From: Entamoeba invadens IP1
Taxonomy: Eukaryota; Evosea; Mastigamoebida; Endamoebidae
Reading direction: 5' to 3'
Length of the DNA: 15,210 nucleotides
NCBI RefSeq assembly: GCF_000330505.1
Contig: NW_004191755.1
Span: forward strand, 65,396 to 80,605
The notes beneath the pieces are model-generated. The model was not told the origin of the DNA, did no database searches, and saw nothing but the letters and a program-made list of their open reading frames with translations. Each line of letters starts with the position of its first letter. Within the stretch, counting starts at the first letter, position 1. The position numbers and the translations under genes were made by a program. Of the stretch, positions 1 through 7,417 are shown piece by piece.

Positions 1-179
1 GAAGAGATGCAATGGGAATATAATTTAAACCAGTAACACTTGCCAATTTAAGTTAGATATTCGGTATAAATGGTATATATTGGTATTTTATATTTAAAGG
101 AATTTTTGATGGCACTTTTTAGATAATAACAACCATGAATATTTATAAAATAAAATATAAAAAATAATACCAATTCTTA
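1..179. other. AT-rich flank downstream of the Ras-like gene
   Basis: This stretch lies beyond the stop codon of the Ras-like gene and is very AT-rich. I see no gene, RNA or clear repeat in it. It presumably carries the 3' untranslated region and polyadenylation site of the minus-strand gene that follows, but no signal can be assigned with confidence. Confidence 0.5.
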
Positions 180-743
180 TCACCACAATTTGCATATTTC
201 ATATTGTTGGTCTGCTTCATTTGATTTAGTGTTGACATAGCAACTCACCGCTTTCTCGAACATTTCAGTTAAGTTTATGTTTTTTAATGCTGAGATTTCG
301 TAAAAAAGACAACCTTCTTTTTCAGCAAGTTTTTGTCCTTCAATATAACTCACTTCTCTTTTGTTTTCCAGATCGTTCTTATTACCACAGATGACAGCTG
401 GAATAGTTCGAAGTGTGTCAACTCCAAGTGTTTTGTGAACCAGATTTAATATTGTACACATCTCATTAAATGATGATTTTGAATCAATAGAATATACCAA
501 AACTATGATGTTTGAATGTTTAATCATCAACTCAGTTAAAGCGTAAAAATTTAATGTGCTTGTGGAATCATCAATATCCAACTCATACTTTTTGTCCTTT
601 ATAGTTACTGTTTTATGATAATAATCAACAATAACACATTGGTGATAATTTTCAACGAATATGTTCATTGTGTATCGAGTACATATTGAAGTGCAACCAA
701 CACATGGAACGCCTAAAAGTTTGATAAGTATTTTATTTTCCAT
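180..743 (-). CDS. Ras-like small GTPase with degenerate nucleotide-binding motifs
   Basis: This is a 187-residue protein of the Ras superfamily, at the usual length for the family, with an ATG start at 741-743 and a TGA stop. Ras-like landmarks are a glycine-rich loop at residues 11-19, a VYSIDSKSSF stretch around 83-92, the guanine-specifying NKxD motif (N121, K122, D124) and the SAL motif (151-153). Several key positions are altered. The P-loop reads GVPCVGCTS, so the phosphate-binding lysine is C17. Switch I has no evident threonine. The DTAGQ motif reads DDSTST (58-63), losing the invariant glycine and the catalytic glutamine. The protein ends in CKLW, which has the cysteine spacing of a CaaX prenylation box, though lysine is a poor 'a' residue. 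I infer a membrane-associated pseudo-GTPase or a protein with weak, non-hydrolysing nucleotide binding. A decaying gene is possible, but the frame is intact and the C-terminal half is well conserved. Its partners cannot be read from the sequence. Confidence 0.8.
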   Translation of the reverse strand: MENKILIKLLGVPCVGCTSICTRYTMNIFVENYHQCVIVDYYHKTVTIKDKKYELDIDDSTSTLNFYALTELMIKHSNIIVLVYSIDSKSSFNEMCTILNLVHKTLGVDTLRTIPAVICGNKNDLENKREVSYIEGQKLAEKEGCLFYEISALKNINLTEMFEKAVSCYVNTKSNEADQQYEICKLW

Positions 744-906
744 ATTTTGATAATAAATAGAACACTAATATTTAAGTTTTCGTTTATCTTATTTTTTAAT
801 TTTAATATTTTAATTGTTTTAATTATTCTGTAATTGTTTTAACATTTAAAAACAAAAATCATTTAAGTCGAACATAATTTACAACAAATGTGAATAGTGT
901 TCATTA

Positions 907-1041
907 GGCTTCGCACCCGAGAATTTTATTATCAAAAATTAGTATCGAAAAACGCTATTAAAACGGGTCATCTTTTCTTTCCCGTTTTATTAGCTTTTTT
1001 AGATACTAATTTTTAATAAGAAAATTCTCGGGTGCGAAGCC
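907..1041. mobile_element. 135-bp palindromic MITE with TA flanks
   Basis: This is a near-perfect hairpin. Arms of 61 bp (907-967 and 981-1041) match as inverted repeats at 56 of 61 positions by eye and are separated by a 13-nt pyrimidine-rich loop (968-980). The ends read GGCTTCGCACCCGAG and its complement. TA dinucleotides sit immediately outside both ends (905-906 and 1042-1043), as expected for a TA target duplication of the Tc1/mariner superfamily. There is no coding capacity, so it would depend on a transposase encoded elsewhere. The few arm mismatches suggest a fairly recent insertion or selection for pairing. Mariner-type membership rests only on the TA flanks. An unrelated foldback element is the alternative. 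Confidence 0.85.
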
Positions 1042-1299
1042 TAGTGTTTATAAAATAAAATAGAATATTTATACTAAAAATGTATTTAAAATAAATAAAA
1101 AATACTAAATTTGTTATTAGTATATTATTTCAAATAATAAAGTTTTTATTTGGAAACGGAAATAACCTCCATTAACTACATTTAAAAAAATAAAATATTT
1201 ATTTTTTTTATTTGTAATTATATTCAAATTAAAATTACAGTAAATAGGAAACTGGGAAGATATTTGGAATAATTCCAGAAATTCAAGAAATGCCGAAAA

Positions 1300-1560
1300 T
1301 TCACCTCGAGTTAGTGAAACCGAGTGAGACGGAGCATTGAAAAGAAGGCTCATAAAGACGCACTCAAACAGTCTGTTTGTACCGTTTCACACATTTTCCA
1401 AGTCCTCCCTTGGCGCGGATCCCCCTGACCCCCCCGCAAACGAGGTGGAACCACATCCACGTCCAAACAGTACGGACAGGGAAAGTGGGTGACATGGGGA
1501 CGCACAAACAGTGGCTGAAAAGTGGACTTCCTTCAAAAAACACTCGCGGCAAATATTTTA
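1300..1560. other. GC-rich island with repeated AAACAGT motif, nature unknown
   Basis: In a background of about 20-25% G+C this stretch is strikingly GC-rich: 70 of 120 bases in 1381-1500 are G or C. It carries three copies of AAACAGT (1366-1372, 1465-1471, 1506-1512), two of them just after GACGCAC. It also has a perfect palindrome CAAACAGTCTGTTTG (1365-1379), a small potential hairpin closed by GTCC/GGAC (1461-1477), and a possible closing stem AAGTCC/GGACTT (1400-1405 with 1524-1529). Open frames of about 80 codons exist on both strands, but neither resembles a known protein nor has Entamoeba-like composition. In AT-rich genomes structured RNA genes often stand out this way, so a non-coding RNA gene is one candidate. 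A SINE-like repeat or transposon fragment is another. I could not assign it to tRNA, U snRNA, SRP RNA or RNase P/MRP RNA by eye. Confidence 0.4.
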
Positions 1561-1685
1561 TTTTGGTAAAGGTGGTGAGGGTGGTCAATGTAGGTCTTTT
1601 ATCTAAACTCAATTAATTTTTTTTATTATATTTTTGTAAAATTATAAAATTCAATACATTTAAAAAACTATTCCCTAAAAATAAT

Positions 1686-2252
1686 TTAGAGTAAAAGAGC
1701 CAGGACAAATGCCATGATCGCTGAAAGAGTCACAGCAGAGTCTTTGGCGGTGTGGTAAAAGCCATCTTTATCAGTGAAGCATTTGTCCATATCTTTGTTG
1801 ATGATATTTGATGGAGTTCCAGTACAGCTGTTGGATGCATCATAATCATTTTTAATGAACTTTCCATCTTTAATTTCCGTTTTTGTTGAAGTTGTTTCTG
1901 ACGTTTTGATACACCCAGATTTAATAAGTGTTTCTATTGGTCTTGCTTCACTTTCTTTGATTTTGCAGTCTTTAGCATCAATGTATGCATAATCAACTAC
2001 TAAGTATTCTGGAAGGTTATCGACAAAGGACTGACCGTTCTTAAGATCAAAAGAACCATCATCATGCCAATCACCACAACCTGTTGTTGATGTGTAACCT
2101 TTGGCTTTCTTGTCTTCTCTGACATATTTAGTATAAGTGTTGCCTCCAGTATAATAACACTTATCAAGAAGATAAATATTCATGTATTCGTTATCCATGG
2201 TCATAAGATATTCTGCTTGAGCTACAAATGCGATAAGAATGATAGAAATCAT
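1686..2252 (-). CDS. Small secreted, probably GPI-anchored, six-cysteine protein
   Basis: This 188-residue protein of unknown function begins with a short hydrophobic signal peptide (residues 1-13, likely cleavage after VAQA). It ends in a hydrophobic tail of about 14 residues (173-188) with no basic residues after it, the layout of a GPI-attachment signal. The mature part is hydrophilic, with tyrosine, lysine and aspartate prominent, and has six cysteines (32, 59, 96, 114, 143, 158), suggesting up to three disulfides. A Ser/Thr-rich patch lies at 117-124. I see no N-glycosylation sequon and no domain I recognise. The start at 2250-2252 is supported by the signal peptide and by a TATA-like element upstream. 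Surface attachment is inference. A tail-anchored or secreted protein is possible, and the gene may belong to an Entamoeba-specific family. Confidence 0.75.
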   Translation of the reverse strand: MISIILIAFVAQAEYLMTMDNEYMNIYLLDKCYYTGGNTYTKYVREDKKAKGYTSTTGCGDWHDDGSFDLKNGQSFVDNLPEYLVVDYAYIDAKDCKIKESEARPIETLIKSGCIKTSETTSTKTEIKDGKFIKNDYDASNSCTGTPSNIINKDMDKCFTDKDGFYHTAKDSAVTLSAIMAFVLALLL

Positions 2253-2278
2253 TTGATGTAAATTAGTTTATGACTCGA

Positions 2279-2288
2279 GTTTAAATAG
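2279..2288 (-). promoter_or_regulatory. TATA-like element of the secreted-protein gene
   Basis: Read on the minus strand this is CTATTTAAAC. It closely matches the Entamoeba TATA-like consensus GTATTTAAA, a known feature of E. histolytica core promoters. It lies 27-36 nt before the ATG of the gene ending at 2252, which fits the very short 5' leaders of these organisms. The background is AT-rich, so chance matches are common. Confidence 0.4.
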
Positions 2289-3919
2289 ATAATTTATACC
2301 TAATAATAACATGAATATTATTGTGAAAAATGGATATTTCATTCAATGTGTTAGAATCTTAATTTATATTGTTTTTTTTAAATAACAATATATAAAAAAT
2401 ATATACAATTCTGTTTATTTAATTGTCAAATACAATAGATTGTATACCTATTCAAATATATAAAACTAATCATTTTATCAATATATTGTATTAATATTAT
2501 TAAAACATGTTTTTTTTTCTAAAATTAAAAAACAAACATCACGTCATTTCAGTTGTAATCTTCATCTTTGTTTGAGTTGAATTGTAATTGAAACATAAAT
2601 AAAATAATAATATTATATCAAAATTATAATATAAAATGTTATTTTAAGATTATTATGTTTGTTTGGTTAACAATCTATTTTAAACAACACATGTCAAAAA
2701 AATATAAACATTAATAAATAAACCATTGTTTTTTACATTTGAAACAACAAATTTAATATAAAACAGCAATCAAATAACAAATCATAACTATTTTAAATCG
2801 AATTAATGTGCTTGAATGAAATACATTTTTTTGAATTTTTAAACATAGTTTTTTTTTCAGATTTTAAAAAAATTTAATGTTTATTTTCATATCACTTATA
2901 CAAATTTAAAATATGAAACACTTCATCTGATTATATTAAATAGTTCATTGTCTGTAATAAATAAGTATGTTTGTACTTGATTGTTATATAGTAGTTCTTT
3001 CCAATACGCCTTAAATAACAGTATATAATTTCACTTGTATTTCACAGTAAAATTTTACATATTAATTAAATTTAAGATCATTTAACACATTGATCATGTA
3101 CATAATTTAAACAATACCTTTAATAAGTAGTTAATCGTGCCAACAAAACGAGCAAAGCAATTTTAATTTATTTTCATATTTAAAAACAAGAGTTTTGTAC
3201 TGAATAGAAGCGAGAGTATAAGGAAAACAATATATCGTATTGAAAATTATAATTTTTGGTTTATTACAAAAATATGTCAAAAAGCATATAAACAATAGTC
3301 TCTCCTTACTTCATCAAATATAAATGATAAGAACATTTTTGGTATATTATTAAATTTATTATAAATGAAAGTGTTATATTGAATCAATATAATATCTTTT
3401 TTGATCAAATAACTTTCGACCGAAACTATTAAGTTCTATATCATGGGTGGATACCAGATTTTGACATATAGACGTGTTTATGCAACTGATGAGTATAATT
3501 TAAAATTTAAAAAATGCTCATTATTGTTAACAAATTCAAGTTTGTAAACAAACACCAAAAAAGAAAAATAGGAAAATACACACTTTATTTGTTGTATTGA
3601 CCATTTTGCACTTAAAGTATATTTGTTGAAAATGCACCAAACATTATTAATTTGTTTAATATACAAATTTTATATTAAATTGTTGGAAACAACCATGATA
3701 ATCAAAATGTGATATTATTGTTTTTAATATCAAGCTTAAAACGTGAGTTCATTTAGGCGAGGTAAAAGGTGTATATCAAAAACAATATCACAAAAACTAT
3801 TATACTTTATATTTAGAAAAATGTTTACAAAATTGAGCAACGTTCATTGTATTGAAATATTTTATCATCGCGACTTACACCAAACGCAATTTATATACAA
3901 TAGAGAAGTATTTTGAAAA
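2289..3919. other. AT-rich gene desert of about 1.6 kb
   Basis: This is extremely AT-rich DNA with long A and T runs. I find no convincing gene or RNA and no clear transposon end. A minus-strand open frame at 3478-3666 lacks coding character. A small perfect inverted repeat (TATATTGA / TCAATATA, near 3377-3393) is not meaningful in such composition. The region separates the secreted-protein gene from the next possible coding relic. Confidence 0.5.
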
Positions 3920-4181
3920 ATGTTTTCCAATGTTTTTAATACATATTTAAAAACGACTTTTAAAAATTATACGAAAAAAACCCATTTTTACAAACATTCA
4001 GACAAAAAGAAAAGATAAAAACTATTTTGAATACAACAAAAATGATACAAATGAAGAGGAAAATAGATTTTATAGTGACAAAAAAATGGGTTTGAAAACA
4101 ATGGAATTTGAAAAAAACGACTATTTAGAAAACTATTTTAAAAATGAGAAAGAAGCAAAAAAGAATGTAAGACATCAATAA
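3920..4181 (+). pseudogene. Possible frameshifted small gene, lysine/asparagine-rich
   Basis: Two overlapping plus-strand open frames look like parts of one small protein. The first starts at ATG 3920 and runs 32 codons to TAA at 4016-4018. The second is open from 3951 and ends at TAA 4179-4181. They overlap in A-rich DNA (about 4003-4020), where a single-base slip would join them. The second frame has a non-random composition, rich in charged residues with many Glu, Asn, Lys and Tyr, and contains MEFEKNDYLENYF. Its own first ATG is at 4086, giving 31 codons. No family is recognised. It could be a decayed small gene, a fragment of a larger lost gene, or chance in purine-rich DNA. Confidence 0.25.
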
Positions 4182-4269
4182 GTTAATTAATGAGAGTAAA
4201 AATGACAAAATCTAAGCAAAATGGACTTAACATAAACAATTGTTATAATAAACAAACAAAAAAATCAAA

Positions 4270-7230
4270 TCATTTTGTCTTAAATATGTTTACAACATGT
4301 TCAAACTTTTCACCGGCCTTTTCAATTTGATTTTTGTTACCAGCAACACAACAAACCGCGTTTTGTATCCCCTCTGTTATCACGTGTATTTTTTCTTTCA
4401 TTTTCTCAAGTGTAACACTAAACAATTGTTCTCGCAATTCATTGAAATTTTCAACAGAATTCCCAACTTCCTTTTCCACGCAATATTCAAAGAAAATTTG
4501 TGGATTTGTAGGCGCATCGTACACTGCCAAAATGCCGACAATGAACTGTTCAATTTCCTCCTCACTCATTTTTAGGGTTTCACAAAATTGTGGAATTTTA
4601 CGGAAAGTATCGAATGTTTTAGAAATGTGTGGGTCTTTGTATGAAGTGATACACACATTCCCATTCGCTTGATAACTCAACGACCCGTCATACGCTCCTC
4701 CCTCAACTCGCACTTTGTCCCACAAAAATTTCTTTTCGATGATTTCAAAAAGCGCTTTCAAATTTGCGTCGAACGGATGACCATTTTTAAGGAAGTTGAA
4801 GGACATCCCAACGTAATTGGTGTTTGTGGGAAACACGAAAAACTCGTTCATCTGCTTTTCCTCGGAAATTTCGATATTGGGACCGACCTCCGACTTGTCC
4901 AAGAACGTCTGAATCACACAAAATTTGTTCAAAACGTCGTCTTTTACACTTTCATCACACGAAAAGTACAACTTTGCGCGATGATCTGAAAAAATTGTTT
5001 TATAAAGTTCTTTCATTTTTCGTAACAAAAGTTTTCCGTTTTTAGAAAAAGTTTTCGAAAATTGTCGGACTTTGTAATAGTTGGAAAGACCATAAATAGC
5101 GTCTTCGAGTTCTCCATAATACCCCAAATATTTCTGAAGTCGGCCACTCACAACACTGGACGGATCAGCCTTCCACGCGTCTTCAGTGTCTGACACGTAA
5201 TCCTCGACTTTCTTTTCAAGCATTTTCAGAGTGAAATTTGTCTCATTCATGATTTCATTAAGTGTCTGTAACGCATGATCTATGTTCTCATATAACAATT
5301 TTGCAGTGATTGTGAACTGTGCGTGACTCTTCTGAGTTTGCTCGTAACTATTTCCAAGGCGGTTGTTTGAAACGGTAGTCACTGAAAATGCCAAATCACC
5401 AAAATCGCTGTTTATCAACGTGTTGAGTTGACTCACTTTGTGCTTCTTTGTCCCAAACGAAGTGATTGAATATGACAACAATTTCATTATAACAATTTGA
5501 TCTTTAGTGAAGTCTGGCGTGTCAAAACGAAGTTCAAAATATAAAATTCCGTTTGTCGAATTACTTTTATAATATGTTGGAATATCACTGTTATATAAAT
5601 CACTTTTACTAATTTTTGTCATTGAAAAATCGCATCCTTTACGACTGATATCACTCAACTTTAATACAGGAATACTCGCCTTTTGTTGTGGAGTGTCTTC
5701 AATACTTTGCCTTCGTTTAAGTTCATTTGAGATGTTCTCAATATTTGCAATTTTTTCTTCTGAAAATTTCTGAGTTATTTCTTTGTGTCGCTGCACTTCA
5801 TTTTCAGTCATTTTTCTCATCAAATTGTGACTAGCAGTGCACTTCACATAAACACAATTTTTGTTATCTAAAAAGAATTTTTTAATGATATTTGCGTAGT
5901 ACTTGTTGTCCATTTTTGCTCGCACTTTTTCAGCTATTTCATCGACTTTAAAATCTTCAAGTAAATCACTTTTGTCATGTGAAAAGAGTCGACTGCACAT
6001 TTCACTAAATAAGACGCCTTTGGGCTCATCGCCGTCATCATCTTCGCACTCTTTTTCTTCAAATTTGACTAACTTAAACGCAGCAAGTTCCTTCTCTTCT
6101 CCAAACCCAAACTCTCCAAATTTGGTAAGTTGGTCGAATAACACTGAAATAAACGAATTAAATTTGGTGCGAGTACACCCACTCCCAAAAATCGCAAAAA
6201 GTGGACTCTTGTAATTTGTGTCGAAGTCTATATACACCCCATCACAGATGTTTTTGGCATCTAATCGCTCTTCAAGAACCCCATCAGTCTCTTCTATCAT
6301 CTTTTGTATTACTTCCAGAGAAAATGATAATTCGGAGTCTATTTCTCCAAGTGGCCATGCAACGCAAAAAACATCATTGTCCTCCTCATCTTCTTTGGTC
6401 TCTACTGGATATTCCAAACACAATGGTTTTTGTTGTGTTGTATGCGGACTTTGTGATACTAACACGTTTAAGGTGTCATCTAATTTGATATGTGAGACAT
6501 CACTTATCTCATACAATGAAAAATAAGAATCGAGAATTTCACATTCAGTTTCTAGTAAATCGTCTGGAGAGTATAAAACAGTTAATGAGTTAGTTGGGGT
6601 ATAGTGCTCCAAGTAATATTTTTGAACGTCTTTATAATCGATTTTTTCTATGTGACTTGTGACTCCTCCATAGTCAAATTTGTATGTCCCGTTATATAAC
6701 ATTTTTCTTATGTTTCGCAGAATAATTTCGTCTGCGTCTACATCGGAGTCTTTGACTTCATTATACACCACTCCATTCCCAAAATAATTTCCATTGTCAT
6801 TCTTCTCCCACCTAAAGCCCTCTTGTGCTAAAGGCAAAATTTCATATTTCATTTTAGGGAGGAAGACCGCGTCCAAATAAACTTTCATCAAATTCTTATA
6901 GTCTGTAAAGTTTGTGGAAGACGCGGGGAAGACTGTGGTGTCTGGTGCAGTCCATGCATTTAGGTAGTTTTGATAGCTCCCACGATTTAAATCTGCAAAC
7001 GGCTCTTTTGTTGTGTAATTTTGACTTCCACAAAAGACCGAGTGTTCAATGATATGTGGCGTGCCACTATCATCAGTTGGTGGTGTTTTAAAAGATATTG
7101 AAAAGGTCATGTTAGTATCAGATGAAATCAACTTAATAACTGTCGCTTGTGTTTTGATGTGTTTATATTTCTTAGCTTGAAGATTGAAAGACGGAAGGTG
7201 TTCTTGATGAACCAACTTAAATTTATCCAT
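4270..7230 (-). CDS. M16C metallopeptidase, presequence protease (PreP/Cym1/falcilysin) type
   Basis: This is a complete 986-residue zinc peptidase of the pitrilysin/insulinase clan, the normal length for subfamily M16C. The inverted zinc motif HxxEH is H59-I-I-E62-H63, and the third zinc ligand is most likely E158 in VVYNEVK. The C-terminal half carries the conserved Arg-Tyr pair (R841 and Y847, in RVEGGAY) that helps position substrate. A charged, probably helical linker near residues 480-530 leads into an IPVLKLSDIS stretch typical of the M16C hinge. Known relatives form a closed chamber that degrades short unfolded peptides such as cleaved mitochondrial presequences or globin fragments. 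No basic amphipathic presequence is evident at the N-terminus, so a cytosolic or mitosomal-independent role is plausible. The ATG at 7228-7230 is the first in frame. The gene is divergent from the plus-strand gene at 7418, 187 bp away. All catalytic residues are present and I expect an active enzyme. Confidence 0.93.
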   Translation of the reverse strand: MDKFKLVHQEHLPSFNLQAKKYKHIKTQATVIKLISSDTNMTFSISFKTPPTDDSGTPHIIEHSVFCGSQNYTTKEPFADLNRGSYQNYLNAWTAPDTTVFPASSTNFTDYKNLMKVYLDAVFLPKMKYEILPLAQEGFRWEKNDNGNYFGNGVVYNEVKDSDVDADEIILRNIRKMLYNGTYKFDYGGVTSHIEKIDYKDVQKYYLEHYTPTNSLTVLYSPDDLLETECEILDSYFSLYEISDVSHIKLDDTLNVLVSQSPHTTQQKPLCLEYPVETKEDEEDNDVFCVAWPLGEIDSELSFSLEVIQKMIEETDGVLEERLDAKNICDGVYIDFDTNYKSPLFAIFGSGCTRTKFNSFISVLFDQLTKFGEFGFGEEKELAAFKLVKFEEKECEDDDGDEPKGVLFSEMCSRLFSHDKSDLLEDFKVDEIAEKVRAKMDNKYYANIIKKFFLDNKNCVYVKCTASHNLMRKMTENEVQRHKEITQKFSEEKIANIENISNELKRRQSIEDTPQQKASIPVLKLSDISRKGCDFSMTKISKSDLYNSDIPTYYKSNSTNGILYFELRFDTPDFTKDQIVIMKLLSYSITSFGTKKHKVSQLNTLINSDFGDLAFSVTTVSNNRLGNSYEQTQKSHAQFTITAKLLYENIDHALQTLNEIMNETNFTLKMLEKKVEDYVSDTEDAWKADPSSVVSGRLQKYLGYYGELEDAIYGLSNYYKVRQFSKTFSKNGKLLLRKMKELYKTIFSDHRAKLYFSCDESVKDDVLNKFCVIQTFLDKSEVGPNIEISEEKQMNEFFVFPTNTNYVGMSFNFLKNGHPFDANLKALFEIIEKKFLWDKVRVEGGAYDGSLSYQANGNVCITSYKDPHISKTFDTFRKIPQFCETLKMSEEEIEQFIVGILAVYDAPTNPQIFFEYCVEKEVGNSVENFNELREQLFSVTLEKMKEKIHVITEGIQNAVCCVAGNKNQIEKAGEKFEHVVNIFKTK

Positions 7231-7417
7231 TTGAAATAAATGGCTATTATAAAATAATTGAGTTGTTTTGAGATACTAAGTAGGTTTTCATATACTTTAC
7301 TATTATGATATTTTAATTATATTAAAAGTATAAATCAAACATAATTAAATATTTTTTTATTCGCTTAAAATTAATTGTCACATTTAGTCGAATTGTTTGA
7401 ACAAAAAATTTCAAATA
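7231..7417. promoter_or_regulatory. Shared divergent promoter region
   Basis: This 187-bp spacer separates the starts of the M16C peptidase (minus) and the large plus-strand protein, so it must hold both promoters. On the plus side a GAAC core (7399-7402, context TTTGAACA) is followed directly by AAAAAATTTCA (7403-7413). The latter resembles the Entamoeba initiator consensus AAAAATTCA and ends four bases before the ATG at 7418. GAAC, TATA-like and Inr elements are known from E. histolytica promoters. The minus-side signals are not distinct in the AT-rich sequence. Confidence 0.4.

Noticed and set aside
1117..1353. Minus-strand open frame of 78 codons
   Set aside because: It begins in the GC island and runs into AT-rich sequence with a low-complexity hydrophobic tail. 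No motif or promoter supports it.
1364..1616. Overlapping open frames of about 80 codons on both strands of the GC-rich island
   Set aside because: High G+C removes stop codons on both strands at once. Neither translation resembles a family or has the local coding composition, and the two cannot both be genes.
3478..3666. Minus-strand open frame of 62 codons in the gene desert
   Set aside because: It is short, its composition follows the AT-rich background, and it has no recognisable features.
7397..7417. Upstream extension of the large plus-strand gene to TTG
   Set aside because: An in-frame stop precedes it and TTG is not a credible start here. The conserved family N-terminus begins at the ATG at 7418.
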